Position numbers and translations under genes: made by a program
In this document: one piece after another, positions 10,104-20,402 of the stretch
Layout of the letters: each line of letters starts with the position of its first letter
Position numbering within the stretch: position 1 is the first letter of the stretch
From: Symsagittifera roscoffensis
Taxonomy: Eukaryota; Xenacoelomorpha; Acoela; Convolutidae
NCBI RefSeq assembly: GCF_963678635.1
Contig: NC_087064.1
Span: 64,969,548 to 65,033,547 of the forward strand
DNA length: 64,000 bases
Direction: 5' to 3'
The notes under the pieces: model-generated
The model's input: only the letters and a program-made list of their open reading frames with translations
Database searches by the model: none
Told to the model about the DNA's origin: nothing

Positions 10104-11518
10104 GCAAAGCTATCCTGATTGTCACTGTTCTCATCCGAGTCCTCACCCCATATTTCACACTCCTCGGACAATTTTCCTTCTTCAGTATCTTCTTCCTCCG
10201 TGGACGTGGACCACTCCCCGGACTCTTGACCTAGTCCCAGGTATTCAGCCTCTTTCTTGAACGCCACTTTCTTTTTCCTAACCCGAGTCTGTTCAAGTAT
10301 GTCGTCAGGGATTTTTTCAACCAGTGACTGCACGACTTCTTTCCCATCAGGGTTAGTCACCTTCGAGGTGACTTCCTCACTAACTATCTCGCTCTTTCGC
10401 AGTATTGTGACCTCCGGTTCCTCCTTACTCTTTTCTTGGATCACGGGTTTATCATCTGCTAGTTTCTCGAGTAACCTCATTAAGTCATCGTCTATCTGTG
10501 CCTCTCCCGTCTCTACCTGGTTGAGATCATAGCCTTTTGCCTTGAGCGTCTCCCTCACAATCTTTGACTTGAGTATTATCCCTATCGGCTTTCCTCGGTT
10601 CTTTTTCAAGATTGTTTTCTCCGGAGGTTCTTTTGGTAATTCGGGATGATCTTCGATTGGTTTGCCTGATTTGTTCAACCATCTCGTGAGTGGAAGAATG
10701 TCGTACGTTTCCTTATCCATGAAGGAGAAGCCTTCCTTGATCTCAGGTCTATCTGCCTCCCTCTTAGAACTTCCTTGTCTCTCGTAGAACTCCGTCTTCT
10801 TGCTCAAGCGGTCAGCATTTTGATGTTTGTCTCGTGTTCTACGATCAATTATCATATCGTATCCGTCCAGGCGAACTATCCACCTCCCAATGTAACTTTG
10901 GTCCATTGAGTACGTCTTCAGCCAGCTTAGTGCCCTGTTGTCGACTCGCAGCTTGAATGGCTCGCTGCCTAGGTATGCCCTATATTTCTCGACAAAGGTA
11001 ACCACCGCGAACATCTCTGCTTTCGGTGCTCCGTACTTCATTTCCGTGTCACTTAGGACTTTGCTCCCGTACGGTATTGGTCTCAAGAATGTCTTCCCGT
11101 TCCACTCTTGTTCCTGGTGGAGTATTCCCGATATCGCTACTACCGACGCGTCCGTATCCAGCACGTACATCCCTTTCTCTGTTGGCATCCCTAGTACTGG
11201 TGCCTCGCACAACTCTTTCTTTATTCTCTGGAAAGACTCTTCCGCTGCGTTGTTCCACGTGAACTTCTTGCCCTTGTGCCTCCTTAACTGTTGCATTGGA
11301 TAAACCTTGTCTGCATAGCCTTTGAAGAATTCTCTGTAGTAATTTGCAAAACCCAGGAAGCTCATCAATTGGTGTTCCGTTTTCGGCGATTTCCAAGTTA
11401 GAACTGCTTCTACTGCGTCTGGATCTGGTCTGATGCCGTGTTTGTCCACCATCCTTCCCAAGTATTTTATTGAGTCCTTGAGTATCTCGCACTTTGATGG
11501 TTTACACTTTATCGTCAT
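10100..11518 (-). CDS. RT connection, RNase H and ORF-A linker, copy 1
   Basis: This 472-codon stretch begins just after the RT YVDD box and includes CKPSKCEILKDSIKYLGR, FLGFANYYREFFKGYA (RT thumb and connection), and RNase H with YVLDTDAS (first Asp), a Glu in PKAEMFAV, VDNRALSWL and KHQNADRLSK. After RNase H comes a charged, roughly 200-residue linker that is longer than usual before integrase. The apparent start is not an authentic one: a deletion of about 76 bp removed the segment joining YVDD to this part. Confidence 0.9.
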   Translation of the reverse strand: MTIKCKPSKCEILKDSIKYLGRMVDKHGIRPDPDAVEAVLTWKSPKTEHQLMSFLGFANYYREFFKGYADKVYPMQQLRRHKGKKFTWNNAAEESFQRIKKELCEAPVLGMPTEKGMYVLDTDASVVAISGILHQEQEWNGKTFLRPIPYGSKVLSDTEMKYGAPKAEMFAVVTFVEKYRAYLGSEPFKLRVDNRALSWLKTYSMDQSYIGRWIVRLDGYDMIIDRRTRDKHQNADRLSKKTEFYERQGSSKREADRPEIKEGFSFMDKETYDILPLTRWLNKSGKPIEDHPELPKEPPEKTILKKNRGKPIGIILKSKIVRETLKAKGYDLNQVETGEAQIDDDLMRLLEKLADDKPVIQEKSKEEPEVTILRKSEIVSEEVTSKVTNPDGKEVVQSLVEKIPDDILEQTRVRKKKVAFKKEAEYLGLGQESGEWSTSTEEEDTEEGKLSEECEIWGEDSDENSDNQDSFA

Positions 11519-12206
11519 CCACGTAGCACATTACCAGATTGCCGTACTTTTTCGTCACGCCTATCAGCGCGTGTGCCATCAGCCGCTGAAACGTGGCAGT
11601 GGCATTGCATAGTCCAAACGGCATCCGTTTCCATTGAAACAGACCCAACTCGCAGGCAAACCCTGTCTTGTCCCTTCCCTGTCCTGTTTCCTGAGTGGTA
11701 CCTGCCAAAAGGCCGAGCCTAAATCAAGAGTCGTAAAAAATTTTGCATCACCTAACTTCGAGAGACTCTCATCAATCCTAGGTATGGGATAGGCATCCTT
11801 CACCGTGACGGAGTTCAGGTATCGAAAGTCACAACAAAACCTCAACTGGTCGCCTTTCTTTTTGGCCATCACTACTCCACACGCCCACAGTGATTTGGAT
11901 GGTTCTATCATGTCATACTCTAGTAGCCTCTCAATCTCCTTTCTACACGCATCCGATTTGTGTGGGGTCATGCGCCTCGCCCCCTCCCTGTGCTGTATTG
12001 CGTTTTCCTCAAGATCTATTTCATGCTCAACAAAATTACAACACCCGATGTCTGGCTTATGTCTCGAAAAAACTTCCTTGTTCCGTTCTAATACGCACCG
12101 AGTCCTGTGTTACCTATCTGCCTTCGGAATGTCCGAGCTATACCTACTAAAATCCTCAGGGCAGTCACTTTTCTCAAAAAATGTTTTGAATTTCAGTCCA
12201 CACTAA
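11502..12206 (-). pseudogene. Reverse transcriptase fingers/palm, copy 1
   Basis: The pre-RT part reads VEHEIDLEENAIQHREG. RT motifs follow: RFCCDFRYLNSVTVKDAYP, TLDLGSAFWQV (first catalytic Asp), ELGLFQWKRMPFGLCNA and CYVDD (catalytic pair intact). A 5-bp insertion near 11,690 splits the two open parts, and a stop lies near 12,110. Upstream of about 12,206 the homology ends. RT would copy element RNA into cDNA. Confidence 0.9.
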
Positions 12207-12404
12207 TGAGTCACCCACTCTTGATCAATTTAGACTTAGTGTTGCGAATGTCCGAGTTTAGACCTGCTTTGTATTGATCTGCTTTTTTTTTTACAAAAGG
12301 CAAGTTACCAGTGCAGTCACTGGTTCCCAGCCTATCTCTAAATAACCTAATATCCTTAAGTACTTTCTATTCTGTTGTCTTCTTTAAGTTTTGATAAATT
12401 AATA

Positions 12405-12640
12405 CCCCTCCGGATTGGCAAAATTGGGACCCCTCCGGATTGACAAAAATTGGACCCCTCCGGATTGACAAAAATTGGACCCCTCCTGATTGGGACCCTT
12501 CCTGTTTTGTAAAGATTTAGACCGCTCCGGATTGGGACCCCTCCGTTTTTTGTAAAAATTTAGACCCCTCCGGATTGGGACCCCTCCGTTTTTGTAAAAA
12601 GTTAGATCCCTCCGGATTGGGACCACTCCGAGTTCGTAAA
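12405..12640. repeat. Tandem GACCCCTCCGGATTG-type repeat
   Basis: A 25-bp unit (GACCCCTCCGGATTGACAAAAATTG) occurs head to tail, then degenerates into 40-46-bp spaced copies with T/A-rich spacers. It creates a spurious 75-codon minus-strand frame. Single copies of the core lie further on at about 12,690, 12,752, 13,319, 14,037, 14,066, 15,078 and 15,176. Confidence 0.85.
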
Positions 12641-14526
12641 AATAGCTTCTCGGAGGCTTTCTAAATTTCCAAGCTATACCCTTCCGGATACGTTCTCCGA
12701 TGCTATTCTGCTGTTTGAATCAACTAGGAAGGTTGTGTCGTCCTTCCCAAGGCCCTTCCGGATTGAAGTTAAGCCTATTATTCGATGATTCACCCTAACG
12801 GTGAAGGGTCTTATCGCTAGCCTAATTTCGGCTCGACTAAGGTTTTCTGGTGCACTTAGCCTTCCCTTTTTGTCCAGAACAGCGTAAAATTGCCTTATTC
12901 AACCGTTTCTACCCTTTGGTAGGGGTGTAAGGGCTTTCCAAAATTTTTTTTATAAAACGTGAAGGGTCTACCTTCCCGAATTGGTGAATTTGCAAAAAAC
13001 AATCCTAAAAATTTTTCACGCTTATTTTTTTGAATAATTGATGTTTCTATTAGTAAGCTCAGCTAATTTCTGATCTAATGGTACCAAGATCAACTGGATC
13101 TGTCCAGTAGTTCCAAAGGTATTAACCAAAACCTCTTTTTTCCAGAGTCAAAAAATTTCTCTCTTATAGGTTCCGCCTAACTTTTTTCGCAATTCTGTTC
13201 TATTTGGCCTAAAAATTATTGATCCGAGCTCAGAAGGCCTATATTTTTCTAGTTCAATGCAAAAAATTAAATCTAAAACGCTCTAGTTGAAAAAATTTGC
13301 AAAAAACTTTGCTATTTGGACCCCTCCGGATAGATGAATCCACTGAATCAGACACGTTAAGTTCGATTTCTCTGTAACCCGGAAGTTTATCGGCAAACGC
13401 ATTTTGAAACCTGTCGATTCACCAGTAGACGTTGTCCGATCAACTATTTTTATTGTCCTAACTCAAAATTTTCAAAAAAAGTTCTTATTTTATAGCGTTT
13501 TATTTATTCAAAAATCACGAATATTCGGTTTTTGGTACCAAAATAGTTCAAACCACTTCTGAACTAAACTCAACCGGTTCTACCTATTATACTAGCACAG
13601 TTACGATGTAACTCACTAATTTAGCGCTTTTTCCGTTTCAAAATTGTCGATCTCTCAAAAATCGCGATTTGTGGGGGATCAAAATATTGCTATTTTGACC
13701 CTAAAAACCGGTCCGCTCACTGTGTTTTTCACTGAAAAACGATATAGGATTATTAATATAGGCTGTATAAGTAAAAATAATCGTAATACTATACCCCCCC
13801 CCCCCCGGGTTTGTTCAATATCCGAATTAAGGTGCTTAACTCGGAAATTTGCAGTTCGGTGAAGTGTCACTACAGTGGAGCACTGTCGAGCCCCCCACAG
13901 TTTACCATCTTATTTTTTGTACCAAAAGGGATACAAACTTTGTTAACGATACCCAACAGTCAGCCGTTGTTGTCGTTGAGCCCTCTATTGTCACTCCTTG
14001 TACTGCTTGCCGGATCAGTCTTCTTCACTAATCCCGGGACCCTTCCGGATTGAGCGCAAATCAGTAGACCCTTCCGGATTTTGCGCAAATTAGCATTAAC
14101 GTGCTTAAATACTCCAATAACCCTACAATACAAGACTCACAAACGGGCCACAAAAAAGATCGTAACGATCCTGATTGATACAAATGCCTGTAACAACAAT
14201 ATATCTATCAACAACAAATTAGGGTCGGATCACATTTTGTCGGGGGGGTATGATTTGTACTGATTTTTTTTTTTACTTTTTAAAGTTTTTGGTTTTTTTG
14301 CAGTTATTTTTTATGTTTTTGTTTTTCTTGGGTATTATACTACTTTTTGTTTGGTTTTTTAAATATCTTTAATTGTTTTTGGTCACAAACCTCTCAGGGA
14401 ACGAGGGGACGGCCGATCCCCCACCCTTCCTGGAACGTGAATTTTCGGTCTTAACTAGGTTAAAAAACTATTCACCGTAATCCGTAAGGCTTCCGTGTTC
14501 CGAACTACTCTTCCGCCCGGGCGGTT
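12641..14526. other. Non-coding AT-rich stretch, no gene seen
   Basis: There is no credible coding sequence. The stretch holds scattered CCTCCGGATT cores, many A/T homopolymers and a C13 run at 13,794-13,806. Two short tandem CCCTTCCGGATT copies near 14,037-14,090 echo the array at 12.4 kb. I see no homology to the neighbouring elements. Confidence 0.6.
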
Positions 14527-15645
14527 AGGGCCTAATAAGGGCGTTATTATGAGCATCTGCTCGGCGCGGAGTTCTCCTTAACGGTTCTGCCGGTCATGAT
14601 GTTAAAAAAAGAATAACACCCAGGAGCGCCATAAAAACATCTATGTAACATTCGCCCGGAAGTTCACATCGACGGAAAATAAAGCTCAGCTATAAAACGA
14701 CTGGTCAGCGTCTAAACTACGCTCTACATGCTTTTCACCGCCTATACCAAAGCCAGTTCTTTTGGTGGTCATTCTAACATCGGGTCGACAAAAACGTTAC
14801 TGTTCTCCGGCTTCGACCAGAACGCTCAAATTAACTTGTTTACATGCAAAATTAGTGAACTCATGGCTGGGTCTCAGTATCCCCAGACCACGAGGTCACT
14901 CCTAAAAACAGGGCTACAACTATTTGTTATATTACTATTGTTTTTGTTCAGTAGATAAAAATCATCATCTCCATCAAAGATGGATCAACCCTTTCCCCTC
15001 AGACGTTAATTAAATTCAATTCAGGACATAAGCGGGAAGCTAAAAGTTTTTATAAAAGGATTTCAGGTCAAATCCCGAGACCCCTCCGGATTCCTGAATC
15101 CGGGGAAACAACACCCTTATGTCCATAAGCGGGAAGCTGAAAGTTTTTATAAAAGGATTTCAGTTCAAGTCCCGAGACCCCTCCGGATTCCTGAATCCGG
15201 GGAAACAACACCCTCTCTGCTAACTCTGCTGTTCGTTCAATTCTCGTTGTTGTTTTTTATCGCGATTATCGTTGTTATGACACTGTTAATCCTTCCAAAC
15301 TGCTAATTCAGAAGGTTGGCTGATAACAATTCGAAATTGCCGAGTCTGCATTTTCGTCCATTCTGATCGAATGTCACAGGTTTTAGTCTCATGTCGCAAG
15401 TGAACCGAATTGGCTCCGACCGCTTGAGGTAGAAAAACACAAGAGATAGTGTCCCTGACTCTTGAGCCAAGGGTTATAAGGCCTATTTTTCTTTAACTTC
15501 ATATGTGACTACGTAGGCGACTGTGACATAGTGTTTTATGGCGCTTCTGGGTGTTTTTACGATATCATGACTACGGAGTCGAACCGACTAGACACAGCTC
15601 TGGGCTACATGCCCATTCTAGAGTACTATTAGCGGGACAAAAAAC
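14527..15645. repeat. Diverged inverted repeat related to the U-element ends
   Basis: The left arm (about 14,527-14,840) and right arm (about 15,335-15,645) are imperfect reverse complements. CACCCAGGAGCGCCATAAAA on the left pairs with CACCCAGAAGCGCCATAAAA read from the other strand. The right arm matches the U-element terminal repeat at 48,296-48,450 (GTCGCAAGTGAACCGAATTG and following). It could be a non-autonomous, MITE-like derivative or a decayed element end. Confidence 0.5.
15027..15219. repeat. 97-bp direct tandem duplication
   Basis: Two near-identical units starting CATAAGCGGGAAGCT and ending GGGGAAACAACACCCT lie head to tail inside the inverted repeat. Each holds one GACCCCTCCGGATT core followed by a small GGATTCCTGAATCC palindrome. 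Confidence 0.9.
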
Positions 15646-16445
15646 GAGTAAACGACAAATGCGAAACAAAAACCAAAAAGGATAAGAAACAGGAACAAAA
15701 AACTGTTAAACATACAAAAAAGGACGGTGGCTTTGATACCAGATTAGGTGGATCAAACCTTTATATTAATTAAAATAGTATACTCTCACTGTTTTTCAAT
15801 AAGACCGATTGTTTCGATCAAATTAGCAAAGTTGTACAGGTGCCCGATTGTGGGGCGTTTTAAGGATTTTCAGATAGCTTGCAACTTTAGCGGACCACTG
15901 GGAGAGTTGACTGGAACAGGTGACCAGCCAAAAGAGAAAGTGGTTCTCGGGACAGGGACATGAGAGAAAGAGGACACGCGACTGAGAAGGGACTACTAGC
16001 GGCGTGACCAGAGCAGCACAGCAGTGAAGAAGGCACACATTGGTGTTCTGTTTGGTCAATCAGGTATCGTTAAAATCCACATTACGTTAAGGAAATAAGT
16101 GTAAAATTGGATAAGCGGAAACCCACTGTTTTGAGGATACGTTTGTACTTGAGCAGAGCTTGGAACCAGTTTCTACGGTTTTCTCTCGAGAGGTTTAGCA
16201 CCCAACGCGCTTAAGGAATTTTTCGGCTTAAGTGTGGGGCTAGATAGGGGGGAGGTTAGAAGGGGGATGGTTAAGATAGAGGTTGGTGGGTGAAAATTGT
16301 AAAAAGGGGGGATACATTATAGTAACTATACAATCGACATCGTCGATTTGGTTACATTAGTAGACCCAGAGTCTGAAACGATGCATCTTAAGACTGGGGC
16401 GTTTTAAGGGTTTTCTATTCACATTGTATAAAAATTAAATAGTTT
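15646..16445. other. Non-coding stretch upstream of the non-LTR element
   Basis: A short open frame at 15,748-15,963 has no recognisable features and I do not call it. GGGGCGTTTTAAGG(A/G)TTTTC occurs twice, near 15,851 and 16,397. I see nothing else. Confidence 0.55.
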
Positions 16446-16456
16446 CATATAACGTT

Positions 16457-17303
16457 ATGCCCGGATCGTCAGCTAGAACTCGACTAGCATCGAAGCAGCA
16501 GGAGTGCAGCACCAGATGTAACATGTCGAAAGGGGAGAATTGGATCTTATGTGAGAGGTTTCAGAGGTGGACACATAATACTTGCATGGGATATTCGAAA
16601 GATGAGTTCAAGTTTTTGGAGACGGCAAATGTGACCTTTACATGTAACTGCTGTCTACAGAGCCCTCCAATTGATGGAATTGATACAAATGAAATTGAGC
16701 AGGGATATCACGGAGCTCAAGGAGAGTGTGGAAAGTACTCGGACTATGGTGGAGGAAACTCTCTCAAGTAGACAGCCCCAGCAAACCGTAGCTAAGTGTA
16801 GCGATGTTGTTAAAACGAAAATTGATTATGACGATGAGTTAAGGTTCAGTGGTATAACTGAATATAAAGAGGCGGAAAATGAAAGTACAGATAGGGTTGA
16901 ACGTTCAAAAGTTTTTGAGCATGATGAAAAACTGATACGAAGTGCTTTTGAAAATTTGGGATTAAACTCAAATGAAATGTCATCTTTTTGGCGACTCGGA
17001 AAATTTGAACTTGGGAAAACACGACCCAGGCAGATCCTTGTAAAGTTTCGTGACGTTTTTACAGTAGAACAGTAGAAAAAACACTCGCACGCGCCTCAAC
17101 TTAAAAAAGTACTAACCGGAGTATATGGGAAACAAATACTCGATTTTTATTTCGAAATCTTTAAGTAAAGAAGAACAAGCAAAAGAGCAATCATTCTTGA
17201 AAAAACGCAGAGAGCTTCTTAACGAAGGAACAGCGTACACTGATATCAAGATACGAAAAGGCGTTTTATACTTGAAAAACAGGCCAGTTGACAATTCAAA
17301 CTG
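16457..17303 (+). pseudogene. Non-LTR ORF1: PHD finger and L1-ORF1-like nucleic-acid binding part
   Basis: The N-terminus has a PHD-type zinc pattern: a CSTRC pair, NWILCERF, WTHNTC, then FTCNCC. A frame change near 16,670-16,770 leads to a coiled-coil-like region, DELRFSGITEY (an RRM-like strand as in L1-type ORF1) and a C-terminal SLSKEEQAKEQSFLKKRREL with KIRKGVLYLKNR, resembling the L1 ORF1 C-terminal domain. A stop near 17,073 and a shift separate these parts. Proteins of this type bind element RNA. Confidence 0.7.
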
Positions 17304-17334
17304 ACTAAATGATTCAAATTTCGAACTTTCAGCT

Positions 17335-17985
17335 ATGTTTTACAACATCTGGAGTTTGTTTAAAATATCAAGACGTCAAGAATTTTCAATTTTAATAATA
17401 GTAAACCAATATGATTTTGTTTGCATAGCAGAGACATGGTTAAAAAAGGAAAAAACGGAATCAGAGCTGATTCAACCAGAATACCAATGTTTTCGCTCTG
17501 ATCGTAAATCGCCATTGAAAACTACAACCCATAGTGGTACCATGATATGCGTTAAATCAAGCATCAACTCCGAAGAAGCTTTTTTCGATTCTGACACAAA
17601 CGGTTCTGCAGTTGCTTGTTACGTTAATATCAATCAAAAGAAAATTCTGATTGTATATTGCTATAACCCTCCGGCAAACAGTAAACATGCGTATACAAGT
17701 GAAGACCTAACAAAACTTTCCAATAATATAAATCAGCTGACAAGAAATTGCGATGATATTATCATTTACGGCGATTTCAATTTTTCCACGATTAACTGGT
17801 GCAGCTTATCTTCAGAAAATTTTTTGGAGCGAGAATTTTTGAGCACATCTCATCTAATTAAATGTCTTAAGACAGCAAGCAGAAAATATAAAGATTTGCA
17901 TCCAAAGGTTCTGAAGTTAAAATCAATGCTGAAAAAATGCTGTGTAAATGACAAGATAGAATATGAACAAAATCTAGCAGCCTAG
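17335..17985 (+). pseudogene. Non-LTR ORF2, AP-endonuclease domain
   Basis: Motifs of the apurinic-like endonuclease appear in order: FVCIAETWL (catalytic Glu), a Ser-rich middle, LIVYCYNPP and IIIYGDFNFSTINW (Asp/Asn of the active site). The catalytic C-terminal SDH motif is missing: after ENFLERE the frame jumps to unrelated-looking sequence with KYKDLHPKVLKLK. The domain would have nicked target DNA. Confidence 0.8.
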
Positions 17986-19746
17986 AGATTTTAAGTATTT
18001 CAGGGCCTTCAAAAAATCAAATATTCCCATCCTTGTTTTTTTTTAAAATGAAAAGGCAGAAAATGACAGTGACAAAGCCCAACTGTTTTCAAAGTTGTTG
18101 CATCCGTTTTTGTACAATCTTCCGAATTTTATGAGCTTTTTCATGATTGTTCAGAGAATCGTTTTCTAAGCAACCTAACATTCAAAGAAACTGAAATTGA
18201 AAGCATATGCGAAAAACTAAATGTCAACGAAAGTAAAGGGCCCGATGAATTACCACGTTTTTTCGGAAATGTAGAAAAGCGATTTTCCATTCACTTTTTC
18301 AAATATTTTCTAAAATTCTACAAACTTCTATCTTTCCAGATTTGTGGAAAAACGCAATAATTAGTCCGGTTTCTAAAAAGGGCAATAAAGCAGACAGAGA
18401 AATTTATAGGCCTGTTTCTCTTTTATCTCTGCCCTCTAAAATTTTTGAAAGAATCATCTTCATTCGACTATATGATCATTACAATAAAAAATTTACGAAA
18501 AACCGGTCAACAATACAAAAAAACCGGTCAACATTGATCATTACGAAAAAACCGGTCAACAATTCAACGACTCCTGACCTTTCTAATTAAAACATATAAT
18601 GGAATCAAAAATGGAGACGAAATTGAAATTATTTTTACAGACTTTAGCAAAGCTTTCGACAGAGTTGATCATGGAATTTTGTCACGAAAATTGTTTTAAA
18701 CAGGAGTCAGGGGTAAACTTTTAAAACAGATCAAGTCTTACCTTACCACCAGGCACCAGATTGTTCGAATAAATGGCAAAGAGTCTTCAAGAGAAAAAGT
18801 TACCAGTGGAGTGCCACAGTGTAGCATACTGGGTCCTTTGTGTTTTCTGGTCTTTATTAACGACCTACCAGATTACTGTGTAAATCTTAAAACTTTGTTA
18901 ATTGCAGATGATGCTAAATTCATCAGTTCTGGTCAGGCACAAGAGCAAATCCAAAAGGACCTAAATAATGTGTTTAATTGGACCATCGACAATAATATGC
19001 CCTTCAATTTAGACAAATGTACGTATCTAAAATTAGGAAAAAATACAAATGATTCTTACTTCAACGGACACAAGATCAAAAAAATAGACGTACAAAAAGA
19101 CCCCGTCTTGACAATATCAAGTGATTTAAACTGGAATATCCACATAGACAATGCATGCAAGAAAGCAAACCGTGTATTTTTCATGATAAAACGGAATACA
19201 AACAATCTGAGTCGTACTGCAAAATTGAACCTTTATAAATCTATGGTAGTCCCAGTTTTAACATACGCCAACCCCTGCTAAGGGTTAAGCAAATATGTCA
19301 CAAATGAACTTGAGACTATTCAAAAAAGAGTTGTCAAATGGATTTTTCCTGGAACATTGGCATACAATGAAAAAATTGCTCAATTGCAAATTTTACCGCT
19401 TCCTATGTATATACAGATAAATAATAATTTGCTGCTTTCAAAAATCGGATTTGGAAGATACGACGATAAGCAAGTAAATGTGCCCATACTAACAGAGTCC
19501 TCTCGCGGTGTAATGTTTCAGCTGAAACGGCCTAAATGCCTGAAAGCTGAACAAAATTTCTTCTATCAAACTTGCAGACTGGTCAAAACTTTAAAGATAC
19601 ACGTGAGGGCTGATTGTGGTCTCAAACAGCTACTATTGAGGAAATTTTTGTTGAAATTTGGAGAATATAATGAAGTTGACAAGTGCACGTGGCAAATTGG
19701 GTGTGACTGTGCTGCGAACAACTGCCGCAGCAAGACGTACATATGA
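17986..19746 (+). pseudogene. Non-LTR ORF2, reverse transcriptase and C-terminus
   Basis: The RT starts with NESKGPDELP near 18,225, then WKNAIISPVSKKGNK, YRPVSLLSLPSKIFERI, TDFSKAFDRVDH (catalytic Asp), SGVPQCSILGPLCFLVFIND and LLIADDAKF, where the usual Tyr/Phe before ADD is Ile. A triple ACCGGTCAAC repeat (about 18,500-18,560) is inserted near motif 2. The C-terminus ends with TWQIGCDCAANNC. Several stops and shifts are present. Confidence 0.85.
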
Positions 19747-19797
19747 CGATACAATGAAGGGGCCACCAGGACCCCATGTGGAAACACAGAAGCCATC

Positions 19798-19842
<45 letters not shown>
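19798..19842. repeat. (CTA)n 3' tail
   Basis: About 15 CTA units follow the ORF2 stop and a short 3' UTR, as expected for a microsatellite tail of a CR1/jockey-like element. Confidence 0.9.
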
Positions 19843-19843
<1 letters not shown>

Positions 19844-20402
19844 GAACAAGAGTTGCAACGCGAGCATATCCAAATTTAAGATCAAATTAGGGTAGGTAAC
19901 CTGGTCGGATCGGTTGGGGGTATCGAAAATAGACCGTTTTTGGAACCCAAAAAGAGAAGACCCCATAAGATTGATAGTAGTGGGAGGAAAAAGTGTTACA
20001 TTTAGGTACCAGACATTTTTTTTACAGAAGATTGCATTGATCGCCTCTGAATTTTGGGTATACAAATTTTTCTGATTTTTATCATTTATATTATTCAGAT
20101 TCTTACGTTTTCGGATCTAATTTTTTTTTTGACTTTTAACGAATCCGTGGTCTTAAAGAACTTACTAAAAAGTCGTATTTCGGCTTGCATCGGGTTAAAA
20201 GGGGAAGGTAATTTCAGGGAGGCTAGTAGGTAAAACTTTTGATTAGTAGGATTGGGTTTTTGGGGGGATTTTTTGATACTAGAGCTCAAGTGGTGGTATT
20301 GGGGATAATGATTTAAGTATCCCCACGCTAAGGAACAAGAGATCCGACTGTCCCAACACCAAAGAGCAAGAGATCCGACTGTCCCAAAGAACAAGAGATC
20401 CG
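19843..20402. other. Non-coding spacer leading to array 1
   Basis: No gene is seen. The stretch is nearly identical to 22,493-23,039, so it was duplicated together with the non-LTR 3' end and array. From about 20,276 (GATACTAGAGCTCAAGTGG) it is also shared with the start of array 3 at about 27,290, marking a common left edge of the array module. Three spaced copies of AACAAGAGATCCG(A/T)CTGT(C/T)CC precede the arrays. Confidence 0.75.

Larger units (their letters stand above)
1..12206 (-). mobile_element. Giant Ty3/gypsy-like retroelement, copy 1 (cut by window edge)
   Basis: Read on the minus strand from about 12,206 down, this holds RT, RNase H, integrase with a GPY/F-like tail, a macro-like domain, a spacer, and then the long ORF-B, which runs off the window at base 1. 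Gag and protease are missing at the 5' side, where the sequence changes to unrelated repeats. Domain order RT-RNase H-integrase and the HHCC/DDE integrase are typical of Ty3/gypsy (Metaviridae-like) elements. Several small indels and stops make it a dead copy. Its protein sequence matches the plus-strand copy at 30-47 kb throughout. No LTR is visible. Confidence 0.9.
16446..19842 (+). mobile_element. Non-LTR retrotransposon (CR1/jockey-like), decayed
   Basis: ORF1 with PHD finger, AP endonuclease, RT and a (CTA)n 3' tail are in the expected order over about 3.4 kb. Frameshifts and deletions break every domain. The lineage is judged from the endonuclease and RT motifs and the microsatellite tail, and is not certain to clade level. 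The 3' third is duplicated at 21.5-22.5 kb. Confidence 0.85.

Noticed and set aside
12399-12626. 75-codon minus-strand frame with PIRRDL-type repeats
   Set aside because: It is a translation of the CCCCTCCGGATT tandem repeat.
14728-14958. 76-codon open frame in the inverted-repeat element
   Set aside because: No recognisable motif. Much of it lies in the left arm of the inverted repeat, which explains its conservation.
15575-15585. tRNA B-box-like GGTTCGACTCC on the minus strand (possible tRNA or SINE)
   Set aside because: No A box at the right distance, the T stem is only 3 bp, and no acceptor stem can be formed. It lies in the inverted-repeat arm.
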